A DNA stretch of 64,000 nucleotides, taken from NCBI GenBank assembly GCA_008729055.1, contig SDUX01000015.1, positions 60,026 through 124,025 on the forward strand, in the 5' to 3' direction. Numbering within the stretch: the first letter of the stretch is position 1; each line of letters starts with the position of its first letter. The position numbers and the translations under genes were made by a program. Below the pieces are notes generated by a model, which was given only the letters and a program-made list of their open reading frames with translations, was not told the DNA's origin and did not search any database. The stretch comes from Pyropia haitanensis. Lineage: Eukaryota; Rhodophyta; Bangiophyceae; Bangiales; Bangiaceae. Shown piece after piece: positions 41,401 through 51,600 of the stretch.

Positions 41401-42445
41401 TCTGATAGTAATTCCTGCATTTAGTGTTGTACCTGTGAAGTGTTCGTGCATGTTGCTTGAGCTTGTACGAGACCGTGGGAATCAAATGCTTTTTTATTAC
41501 ACCCATTTCGCAGGGTGTTTTTTTTTTTTTCTATACCTCTCGTTCGTCCCGGGTGAGCCACAGCCGGCGCCGCCACCGCCACCGCCTTCGATGGCGACGG
41601 GCGGCGAGCACTACAGGGGCTGTCCTCCTTCCCCTCCCTCTTCCCACCTGTCCTCTCAGCTCCCGAGCGACGAGCTCCAGCGGCCGCCTCCAAGGCAAGC
41701 GCCGCCGCCGCCACCGCCGCCGCCGCCGCTCCGGATGGCGGCGGCCGGCGAGCGGCACAGGGGTGAGCTGCCTTGCAGCCCCACTACCGTTCAGTACCCC
41801 CCCCTCATTTCCCGGTGGCTGTGGCCGGCTGCACCGCTGTGCCTGTCGCTGGTGTGTGCGGCCACCGGCGCAGGCCTGTGCCCATTCCCCCTCCCCCCAC
41901 ACCCTTTTACTCGCACCGCCGGACGCGTCGCCACTCATTTCCGATTTGCACTCCTTTTACGACCTCACACCCCTCGCAGTCCTCCCCCTCCACGCCGCCA
42001 TCCTCCTGACCCCCTTCCCCCCTCTCCGCTGCTGGACACACCGGCCCTGCGCGGAGCCAGTTGCCATGCTCCATCTCCCCCCCCCCCGAGCTCCTCGCCG
42101 TCCTCCCCCGCTGCGGACGGCTACACAGTTGCGTCCAGTATTGGTACCAGACAGAGAAAGAGACAATCGTGTCCAAGGAAAAAGGGAAAACCTGCTGAAA
42201 GGGGAAAAAGCAACCTTTGATGACAACTACACTCTCAGCTTGGCGGACTCCCTCACAGGTACGGCTCCAGCAGCCCCCTCCGGTCGCGGTAGAATTTCTC
42301 GGCAGGTCACTACGCAGCGCGACGTGGTCCTTAGCACTCCGCACCTCATTCCAGGCCATCAAAGCTCTTACAAACGCGTTGGGTGGCGCCTGGGCAATGG
42401 TCATGATGTCTCGGCCTGCCTCGCCAGCAGTTGGAAAGCGTGCGC
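41401..42445. other. Spacer between convergent Harbinger genes
   Basis: It contains a T run near 41519-41530 and Pro/Ser-rich open frames on the plus strand without motifs. It should hold the 3' ends of both convergent Harbinger genes. Confidence 0.35.
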
Positions 42446-43723
42446 CTAGTGGACCTCCCCCCCGCCTACCACCGGATGTACTACTCCCGCCGGCAGAGCC
42501 ACCAAACTCACCCAAAGAAAAATCAGAGTCCGACGTCTCCTCAGCAACAGCAGCAGCGAGTCCCGCCGCTGCTTGGCCAGATATCTCCCTTGACGCACCT
42601 GAGGCACCATTTTGTGCAAAATAGCAACCGCCTTGGCCACAGCACAGCTGGTTGTGACCCTAGGGTACCTGGGCGGACGGAGGGCGATTTGAAAGCGAGA
42701 GTTCAGTACCGCAAATCGTTGCTCAACGTCCCTACGCAGCGCCTCCTGGAGGCGATCGAAGGTCTTCTCATTGTCCGTGACAGCCTGTTCATACCAGCGG
42801 ATGAACAATGCGTAGTGCGGGTAAACGCCGTCAACCAGGTTATAGGAAAGCATGCGCGTGCGGCCATTCATCGTGAAAGGCTTGCTGCGGGGCGGTCAAT
42901 CCCCCGCAGTGGAATCCTGGTCGAGCGGTGACTGCTTTACAACATTAAGGTCATTCATACTGCCAGGGCAGCCGACAAACAGGTGCCAGATATACAGTTC
43001 CTCGTCACAAACGGTCTGCATGACAACTGCCAGACGCCCCTTTTTGTTCTGGTACAGCCCAGCCTGCCCCTTCGGAGCGTTCTTCCACTACCACTGGGAA
43101 CAGTGCAGCGATTCAATGCAGCCCGGCATAGCTCTCTCCGCGTTCCTCTTCAGCAGCACGTCCAGCTCGACATCGTTGGGCGGGCGCAGGTACTCTCCTC
43201 CAATTTCGTCACCAATGACAACAACTAGCATCTTCACAGCAATCTTGATCGCGGTGGAGGAAATGGAGCAGTACTTATCGGCTCGGTCAGTGGCTTCCCC
43301 ATACCCCAACACGGGAAAAGCGGCAACCAGCTTCTGCAGCGGGTGGGCCTGCCGTTGGCCGGTGGCGTTGACCTTCTGCGCCCACCACAGCCGGTCCTTC
43401 AAAGCTCGATACACGCGGTCAAGCACAGCGCGAGGGACGCGAAAGCGACGCTCAAAGTAGGCCTCTGAGTACACAGGGGGGGCGCCATTCACACCAAAAG
43501 AGTCACTTAGGATACAAAACATGCCGAAGGCGAAGTCCCGCGGCTTGTTCTGCCGGCCCCGCGCAGATCCGCGGTACCGCGGCCGCTTCTCTCGACGGGT
43601 CGCGCGCACACGGGAGCGATGGCGCCGCATAAAAGACAGGTGGGCAGCAACCGCCAAGGCCGCCTCAATGTCCTCCTGTTCCCGCATCAGCGCGCAAACG
43701 TCCAGATCAAGCTCCTCGTCCAT
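42446..43723 (-). pseudogene. HARBI1-like PIF/Harbinger nuclease, inactivated
   Basis: ATG at 43723 begins a frame that matches the DDE_4/HARBI1 family in order: an N-terminal RFRVPRAVLDRVYRAL helix, the QKLVAAFPVLGYGEATDRAD segment, a GGEYLRPPNDVELD strand, the first catalytic block (PGCIESLHCSQW), the second (GSMNDLNVV) and the third (FDRLQEALRRDVEQRFAVL). The first catalytic Asp, normally in a GS-I-D-C context, is His here. The frame is interrupted by TAG at 43088-43090 directly after that block and by a TGA near 42883, then stays in the same frame to 42446. The second Asp and the Glu are kept. The copy is therefore inactive on two independent grounds. Confidence 0.8.
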
Positions 43724-44757
43724 GCCGGCGGGTGCACAGGTCTATTGGCGGGGGGGGAAGGACCTACTAGCAGGCGTAGGGACGCGGGTGTGACGATGGT
43801 GATCGTGACGTCGACGACGATGGGCGTGACGGCGGTGCCGACGGCGGTGGCGACGGCGGTTGCCGTACTACCAGGGTTGCCCGCCCCCCCAGGAATCGGC
43901 CCCACGGGCAGTGCCGCAACGGCTACGCCGCGCCTTCGCCCACGACCCCCCAGCACATGCTTGCAGACGGCGGTCGGGTGGCCAGAGCTCGCCAGCACAT
44001 TTCTCTCTTCCCGTTGCCCAGCAAGGAAACACTATTGGCAGGGCGAGGGGGCTCGTCGGCCGTTCCTAAGCTCTCCCGCCTGAATCAAATCAACCAATCA
44101 GCGGGCGGCAATCACTGTGGCGCCGCTGCCTCTCCACGCCAGATGCCCATTCCACGCATTTCTGAAGGTGGGGGCACTTTCGCTATCGCTGCAGGAAATC
44201 AACGGTCCCAGTAAGGGGGGATGGCAACTGAGCACACACGTGTTGTCATCGAGACCACGGGGAGGATTGCAGGCAGCGCGGCCGGCAACAACCTTGTCCG
44301 GACGTGATAGCCGGCATGCGCTTCGGGACTCGAGGGCGACGTCACTCCAGAAAGCCGACGGAGGGGCGCATCGAGCGCCAGTCAGGAGGCGATCGTGGGG
44401 CGACGCGAAAGCGATCGTCTACGTCTATAATGGCATTCAAAAAATTGCCATGCGGCACGCCAGATCGCCTGCCAGAGCGCCTCGAGAAACTGGAATTGGC
44501 TTGGTCCTCCCCCATTTCTGAAAACATTGGGACGGGACGAGGACCAACCCGCATTCCTGATTCTCATTCGACAAGGAGTACCCGTCTGTCGGGTAAACGA
44601 ATCTGAATTGGTTGCAATAGTCTTGGGGTCCAAGTGTTGCTGCAGGCACCCGACCAACCTGCTTATTGACGAATCGACCACATTTGTGTCATATTGGAGT
44701 GGCTTGGGGGGCAATTTCCTGGCACGTTTCCATACTCGGTTGAGGTTTGCGGTTGAA
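43724..44757. other. Right flank of the Harbinger pseudogene, no gene supported
   Basis: 43790-43870 is a GTGACG-type imperfect simple repeat. The rest is mixed with short open frames lacking motifs. The right end of the Harbinger element should lie here but terminal inverted repeats were not identified. Confidence 0.3.
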
Positions 44758-44759
44758 GG

Positions 44760-45334
44760 TGTGGTAAAAAACACGATCCTCTCAGACACGTGTCAGTATC
44801 CCTCGGGAGGAAAGGACAGGTAACGCAGAAAGGGGAACTGCGAGAGTGGTATGCCTGTTGCCTCACGTGCCTGCTTGCAGAGCAAACAGATACGCACGGT
44901 AGTGCACACTGGGAAGAGGAAAGGAATCGCGCAGTTGTCTTTTTCCTCAGGGCGCGGGCAAAGGGCGCCTCGCTGTCCCTCTTAACGTGCATCTGGGGGA
45001 GCCTCGGCACGTTGGCCAGGTAGCCCCCCCCCCCCTACCCCCGAGTGGCCCCAACCCGAGTCTAACCTCGTCAAGTCGGGGGCCACTATCACTACTAATT
45101 CTATTCCCACTCACTAATCTCACACTCAAATTGTCTCAAATCAAGTCCCTCACAACTATGCAAAAACCCGTCAGAAATCCCTCTCTCATGTGTGGGTAGC
45201 GTAGTCCACCGCATCCCAGTGCCGGGCACGGGCCACGGCCGCCAACCATCACCATACGGCGGGCGTGTTCTGGCACCTGGTGCCCTCTGGTTGCAGTCCC
45301 GGGTCGGCGCCAAGTCGGGGCCAGGGATACTACA
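44760..45334. repeat. Second copy of the 575-bp LTR, without matching target duplication
   Basis: The copy has the same length, TGTGGTA start and CTACA end as 37942-38516, with scattered substitutions and small compensating indels. The flanking pentamers differ (GAAGG left, CAGCG right), and no primer-binding site follows or clear polypurine tract precedes it. It may be a rearranged solo LTR or the end of a deleted element. Confidence 0.65.
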
Positions 45335-45577
45335 CAGCGCCCTCCCTTGTCCGGCACGTCCTCGGGCCGAACCAGGTGCCACCGTGCACAGCCTCGAGCA
45401 CGTCCACACCGGTGCCGAGGTCGAGCGTCTTCTGCCCGGGTACGATCACCTGCTCCAATCCTGCCCCCCCCCCCCTCCTCCTTCAACTTGACCCTCCCGT
45501 TGCCCCGGATTCTGGTCGCTATGTCCAGTTCCGAGATCCAGGCTGGGCCCGTGGTTCCGGCGGCGAGTGTCGCATAG
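45335..45577. other. Leader between LTR copy and interrupted ORF
   Basis: An ATG at 45521 starts a frame in phase with the ORF at 45722 but meets a TAG at 45575-45577 after 18 codons. Upstream is C-rich with no motif. Confidence 0.3.
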
Positions 45578-45721
45578 GAGAGCTCGGGCGGCCGTGCCCC
45601 TCTCCTGCCTTCAGTTCCTCGGTTGTCGGTGCCGGCGTCGGTCGCCACGGCGGGGGCGGATCGAGTTCGCCCGGCTTCTGCATCGCACCCGGTCCAGATC
45701 CCCCCGGAGGGTCTCCCGAAG

Positions 45722-46047
45722 ATGCTCCTGGGGCGGGATCCTCTGGCGGGCCGGCGCTACTCCACGGTGATCGGCAACGCCAGCGCGGCCCAGTGCCAGC
45801 AAGATTGCCTGGCCATCTGGCGCAAGGAACTCCGGCGCGGAGCCTTAACGGAGATGGACAAGACTCGTCTCAATGCGGCGGACCAGATGCGCCTGGCCCA
45901 AGACCGCTCCCAGAGCTTTTCGGGTTCCTCTTGGGTTGCTCGCCTGGAAGATCTCCCCTTCGTGCTGGTGCTGGGTCTACCCTTGACCGAGCATCGCGTG
46001 TCTGCGTCCGTTCTCCGGTGGCCTGAGGAGGAAGAGTACGTCCATCG
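45722..46047 (+). pseudogene. 5' fragment of an unknown ORF split by the gypsy insertion
   Basis: The frame with ATG at 45722 (open back to the TAG at 45575) encodes a helical, charged protein (QQDCLAIWRKELRRG, LEDLPFVLVLGLPL). It is cut at 46048 by the LTR retrotransposon. The rest of the protein resumes at 56622 in the same phase if the element and one copy of CATCG are removed. I recognise no family. Position 387 bp after an LTR copy hints at a retroelement gene but does not prove it. Confidence 0.6.
46043..46047. other. 5-bp target-site duplication (left)
   Basis: CATCG directly before the 5' LTR matches CATCG at 56622-56626 directly after the 3' LTR, as expected for integrase-mediated insertion. 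Confidence 0.9.
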
Positions 46048-46568
46048 TGTGACAAACCCCGAATCTGGGTTTGAATATTCGGAGCAAGTGGCTCAGAATT
46101 GAGATTGGATTTCACCCGACCCATGAGTGAAATATTCCGATTTCTGCTCGAAATTCCGACTGGGATTTTCGGCACCCCATTTGCAGAGTATTGCAGTGGT
46201 TCGTATCTTGGGGATTTTTGCGCGGGAGCCAGACGGATTTCTACGCTTGCTTGCTTTGATTGTGGAGCCTTTTTATTGGGTGGTCTGAGTGTTCATTTTT
46301 TGCGTGTTTTGCGAGGGGTGTGCGCGCGCATGCGTGCACACGAGGGTTTATATGCGCGGGACAGCAAGGCGGGGAGGGCCCCCCTTGGCTGCCAAGTAAA
46401 CTCCGTCTGGCTCCGACACATCTTGTTCGTGCCTTGGCGAGTCGGCCACTCGTCACACGCAAGTCACGTGTTGGTGTTGCACGGGTTGCTTCCGGTGTTC
46501 CAAGTTGGGACCCGAGCGTGCGTGTTCCGCCCCCACAAGTTGTGGGTCGGCGTAGCCGTACTGCTACA
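46048..46568 (+). repeat. 5' LTR, 521 bp
   Basis: Begins TGTGACAAACCCC and ends GTACTGCTACA. A TTTATATGCG TATA-like box lies near 46347. It differs from the 3' LTR at four bases noticed by eye (near 46071, 46216, 46253 and 46449). Confidence 0.95.
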
Positions 46569-46570
46569 GT

Positions 46571-46585
46571 TGGTGGATCAGCGGG
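46571..46585 (+). promoter_or_regulatory. Primer-binding site
   Basis: TGGTGGATCAGCGGG starts two bases after the 5' LTR; TGG pairs with the CCA end of a tRNA. The primer tRNA would end in ...GCTGATCCACCA; I cannot name it. A similar site follows the LTR at 57562. Confidence 0.75.
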
Positions 46586-46875
46586 GGAGAGGACATCGAC
46601 TCGGAGTCCCCTCGTTTGGTGAGGAAACTGAGTTGGTTTCTCTCCCCCTACGGCACCGTGACTTCGGGCCGTCTCATCGACTCCCCCTCGTACTCTGAGG
46701 CTCGCGGGGCGACAAGGTGAGCGTCCGGAGTTCGGACAGGGACACGAAGAAACGACCCCTCACCGCTTTCGTCGCGTAAGCGGAGGGGTGGTTGTGTTCC
46801 GTGCTCCCACGCCGACGATCCCCGACTCTGGGCACCGTAACGTCATTTTGGTGACTCAACTCGAGTCCCGGAGTG

Positions 46876-47931
46876 ATGGCGGGCGCGGAAGACTCTCCCG
46901 CCGCGCCGTTTGTACCTGGGGAGGGGGAGCGGATGCGTCCCCCTTCGGGCGGAGTACCCCCCAGGACGGGCAGCGTGGATGAGTCGGGTCGCGAGGGGCG
47001 ACCCCCTCGGCGTTCGGCCAGGTTCCGACCGGCGCCATCCTCCGTCGACTCGAGCGGAGGTCGCCCTCCTCCGGCGGGTGTGCCGAGCCAGACTCCGGCT
47101 CAGGTGCCCCTACCGGAGGACGATGACACTCTCTTCGGCACGGGACTGCCGGCCTTGGGTGCTGGGGGCAGAGGCTCCGTACCCCGGGACGGCGAGTCCG
47201 CGCCCCCTTTGGTTCCGGAAGGACCGGGCGGTAGCTCAAGTCGAGCTCCGCCGGGGTCCACCGGGAGCCTGGATGCCAGTGTGGTGACAGCCATCGCACA
47301 AGTTGTGCGTGAGGAGGTGGGGCGGGCGCTACAGGAAAAGTCTCCTGCGCCTGGGCAGGCCTCCCGGCATGAGCGGCGTGGGGAGCAAGTTGCTCCCCGC
47401 CGAAAGTACCGTTCTCGTTCGCCTGCCCACTCGAGCGAGGCGTCGAGTGGGGAGGAGGCCGTTCGACATGGACGGCAGGAGCCACGGGATCCTCCCAAAG
47501 TCCGGGAGATTCCCAAGAAGATAGTGGTTAACAATCCTCTATACGCGGACGTCTTCGACTGTGAGACGTACGCGTTGGTCAACAAGTCGGTGACCTACAC
47601 TAACAGCCAGGCCCATACTCTGGGCCGGCGCAAGAAGGACGTGGCTCAGTCCTTCGGGGTCCGGTCTGAGTGGGACGGGACCCCGCCACTGAAGGTCTTC
47701 CAGTTTTTGCGTAAGTTCGCAAAAGCCTGCGATGACAATGATGTCTCTGAAGCAGAGGCGTTCTTCATGCTTCAGGACTTCACCAAGGAGCCACTCCGCT
47801 CCGAGGTGCTGAGCGTCATGCCAAGTCGGCATGGCGGCAACCCCGGTGAGGTCTCCTCCTACTTGGAGTTGATCAACTGGGTGTTGCGCTACCACGCGGA
47901 CGAGGCGTCTCTCGCCGCGCAGGTAGAGAGT
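46876..47931 (+). CDS. gag: Gag, N-terminal and first capsid part
   Basis: ATG at 46876. Residues 1-200 are Pro/Gly/Ser-rich and disordered with an Arg/Ser stretch (RKYRSRSPAHSS). A folded capsid-like part follows (PPLKVFQFLRKFAKACDDND, EAFFMLQDFTKEPLRSEVL). Homology continues in the -1 frame from about 47931; the original frame runs on as noise to 47997. No slippery heptamer lies at this join, so I read it as a one-base indel in this copy rather than programmed shifting. Confidence 0.75.
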
Positions 47932-48635
47932 TTAATCGTGCCACCCAGAGTGAGGGTGAGGACGAGCGGACGTTCGCTGAGAGACTCCGTCAGCTGAACG
48001 TCCTTTGTGGATTTATTCATCCACAAGGCGTCATCAAAGGGCGTTTTGTGGAGGGTGTCCACCGTTCCGCTCGCGCGACTGTGCGCGAGCGCAACACGCC
48101 TGGTATGACGCTGGCCGAGTTGGCCCGCGTCGCCCAAACCAAGGGCGAAGAATACCGTTGGATCGTGTCGGACCAACGGAAGGAGAGAGAGAAGGAGACT
48201 AAGAGCGCGGAGGCGACTCGCCTTCGTCGCGCGGCCAGGGCGGCCCAGTACCCTCGGGTACGCCCGGCAGTGGCTGCTACCTCGACTCAGGAGGAAGCTG
48301 ATGTCGTGGCGGCCATCCCGGAAACTCCCCAGGGAAAGGCGACGCCACAGACATCGAAGAGCGACCGGCCGTGTTGGCAGTGCTCAAAGACGGGCCACTG
48401 GGCGTCTCAGTGCCCCGCCTTGGACTCGCGTCTGCGAGCCATCTTGGCTCGCAGCATGAGTCTTGGGACCCGGGGAACTCCCCCGAGTTCCCGCTCCAAC
48501 CCACCTCGGGTTGGTGCCATCACCCAACAGGGGCCGGAGGGGACTTACAAGAGTCTTGAAGAGGGGGAGGCACCCACCTCAAGCTCGAGTGAGAGCACCC
48601 CTTCCTCATCCGACTCGGGTGAGGGAAACGCCTAG
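47931..48635 (+). CDS. gag: Gag, C-terminal capsid part and zinc knuckle
   Basis: This frame continues the capsid (ERTFAERLRQLNVLCGFIHP, VIKGRFVEGVHRSAR) and carries one CCHC zinc knuckle (CWQCSKTGHWASQC) that would bind the genomic RNA. It ends at TAG 48633-48635 after a Ser-rich tail, overlapping pol in the -1 frame across a slippery heptamer. Confidence 0.85.
   Translation, partial: FNRATQSEGEDERTFAERLRQLNVLCGFIHPQGVIKGRFVEGVHRSARATVRERNTPGMTLAELARVAQTKGEEYRWIVSDQRKEREKETKSAEATRLRRAARAAQYPRVRPAVAATSTQEEADVVAAIPETPQGKATPQTSKSDRPCWQCSKTGHWASQCPALDSRLRAILARSMSLGTRGTPPSSRSNPPRVGAITQQGPEGTYKSLEEGEAPTSSSSESTPSSSDSGEGNA
48623..48629 (+). promoter_or_regulatory. -1 frameshift slippery heptamer GGGAAAC
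   Basis: G GGA AAC sits in the gag zero frame, four bases before the gag stop, exactly where the pol frame has just opened (after a TGA at 48620-48622). X_XXY_YYZ heptamers of this form are known -1 programmed frameshift sites. Confidence 0.75.
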
Positions 48636-48649
48636 CCGCTGGAGTCGAG

Positions 48650-51600
48650 TTGACCCCACAGACCTCGGCGGCAGGTCAAGGGGAACTTCACCCGACGCCG
48701 ACGCAGGGGCGGGTGAAGCTCTTACAACGCCCTCGAGGGGTAAGACCTCAAGGCAAGGCCCCCTCGCAGCGATACGACCCAAGTCGGATCGTATCTGTCT
48801 TGGTAGGGAGTAACTACCAAGTCGCAGCCAGACTTTGGCTGTATGATGGGTACGAGTTTGCTTCTCGTGTCATAGTCGACACGGGTTCGCCGGTATCCCT
48901 CATCAGGCAAGAGTTGTTGCCTGAGGGAGTCGAGGTGAGTCAAGTTGACCGCTCGACATGGCGTATGTTTGATGTCAATGGGGGACTCCTCCCCATTGTG
49001 GGTTCAATTGCATTGAGTGTATGCATTGGGTCATACCAGACTGAGGTGACCTTTGGGGTTGTACCACGCATGTCGGTCCCAGTACTCCTGGGTACCGACT
49101 ACGTGGACACCCACGTACCCGAAGTCCGGGGACCCGAAGGGTTTATTCGCATGCTCAATGGGGAAACTGTCCCCATCTTGCGTAAAGGGGCCACTGTCTC
49201 CCCGAAGACTCCCAAGGCACGGGAGAGTCCTCGTAAGACAGATGGCAGCACTGAGTCGGTGCATGTGCTCAAGGGAGTGTGCATTCCTCCCCGGTCGAGG
49301 ACGTATGTACAAGTTCGTACATCGTTTCAGGGAAATGGGTTTGTATTCCCCCTCGACAAGACATATGAGAAGCACCAGGTGCAAGTTGCACCTGGACCCA
49401 TGACTTGTGGGACTGACCAGACCTGGGTCGTCGAGGTCCTCAACGTGTCGAAGACTCCTCGACGCATCCCCCGTGGGATGAAGATAGCGAGCATCTCCAC
49501 CCACGAGGGGAATGTCACCGCTGTGACTCAACAGCAGTGGAAGGCGATGGAGGAGAAGACTCCCTTTCCTCCGGACCCAAAGCCGTCGGCAGACTCGCCG
49601 ACGGTGCACCGGGAAAATGTCCCGAAGTGCCTGCATGATCGCTTGGATAAACTCATCCAAAAGCACCACAAGTTGTGGAATGGTGACCTTGGACTCATCA
49701 AGGCCACTGAACACAGAATCGTGTTGAAGCCCGGGGTCAAGCCAGTCCGCTTGAACCCCTACCGTATGGGCCCTGCCTCTCGGGAACTTACCCGGAAGCA
49801 GGTCCAACGGATGAAGGACCTTGGGGTCATTGAGCCAAGCTCAGGCGAGTGGGCCAGCCCCATAGTCCTGGTGCCCAAACCCGACGGCACCATGCGGTTT
49901 TGCATTGACTACCGCAAGTTGAATGAACGGACGGTAAAGGACAGTTACCCTTTACCCCGTATAGACGATTGCCTCGACTCACTTGGTGAGGCAAAGTTCT
50001 TCTCCACGTTGGACTGCAACGCGGGGTACTGGCAGATCCCCATACGTAAGGAGGATCGGCCACTCACGGCCTTCACGTGTCACTGTGGAGTTTATCAGTG
50101 CGTGAGGTTGCCGTTTGGGCTATGCAATGCACCTGCGACTTTCCAGCGTGCTATTGACATGATACTTGCCGGAGTCAAATGGCAGTATGCCCTCGTCTAT
50201 CTCGACGACATTATTGTGTTCTCCGGAACTGCCGAAGAACACTTGTCCCACTTGGACAATTTGTTCACCCTGCTGAGTAGGGCAGGAGTGACACTGAAGC
50301 CAGCCAAGTGCCACCTGTTCAGTAACGAGGTGGCCTACCTAGGTCATGTGGTCCGACCAGGTAGCATCAGTGTCAACGAGAAAAACCTCGTGGCACTGCG
50401 TCGGGCAAGTTACCCCTTGACGCAGACACAGCTCAGGAGTTTTCTGGGCATGTGCAATGTGTATAGACGCTTCACGGCGAACTTTGCCAAAGTGTCTGCA
50501 CCCTTGAACCGCTTGGTAAGTCCCAAGCGGTCCAAGCGCCTCGACCCTCCGACCCAAGAGGAGCGAGAAGCGTTTGAGAGGTTGAAAGAACTTCTTTGCA
50601 ACCCGCCGGTGTTGGCCATTCCCAGACTCGGGGGCCACTACATCATAGATGTGGACGCGAGTTACGACCAACTTGGTTGTTGCTTGCTCCAACAACAGAC
50701 CACGGGCGAGTACCTGCCCGTGGGCTACTACAGTAAAAGCCTGTCCCCGGCACAGAAAAACTACACTGTGACGGAGCTGGAAGGCCTGGGCGTAGTATGG
50801 GCAGTCACCATGCTACGACCCTACATCGAAGGAGGGAGGTTCCTCGTTCGGTGTGACCACCGAGCCCTGAAGTGGATACTTACCACTACAGCGTGCTCGA
50901 ACAACCGACTCAATCGATGGCGACTTCGCCTCGCTGAGTTTGACTTCGACGTTGAGTATAAGTCGGGTCAAAAGCACGCGGTTGCGCACGCGATGTCACG
51001 CACACCGACGGATGGGTACGACTCAGTACCCATCCCAGAGGAAATCCCCCATGTGGAAGTCACCACACGGTCGGGGTCAGTACTCGACCCGAGGCGGCCG
51101 GAGATGGCCTGCCTCCTACCCCTGCCTAAGGACAAACTCGTCCAGGCACAAGAGTCTGACAAACTCTGTCAGCAACTCAAGAAGGAGTTGGACAGCCCCG
51201 AACCAACTCGGTTCTTCTTCAGTGAAGACGGCATTTTATGCCGGCGGGGACATACCCAAGGAGAACAACAAGTTGTTGTTCCCGAGAGTCTGTGGAAGGA
51301 CATCCTCCAACGGGAACACTCCTCACCGTTGGGTGCCCACCCAGGGTCGACTAAGTTGTATCAGACCCTGAGGAAAAAATATTATTGGCCATCACTTGTG
51401 GCTGATGTGTATGGGCATGTGGCCTCGTGCGCGACTTGCGCACAGAACCGACTCATGGAGGCCAGGGAGACGTCCACTATGCGCCTCTTCCCTGCGACAG
51501 AGCCGTTCGCAGCGATTGCCGTGGACCTACTTGGTCCACTGCCTCGGACACCAGAAGGGTATGAGTACCTTCTGGTGATGTGTGATCGCTTTACTAAGCT

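Noticed and set aside
37942..45334. One LTR retrotransposon bounded by the two 575-bp repeats
   Set aside because: The left copy has its own CCAGG target duplication on both sides, no primer site follows it, and the interior holds a Harbinger transposon rather than gag-pol.
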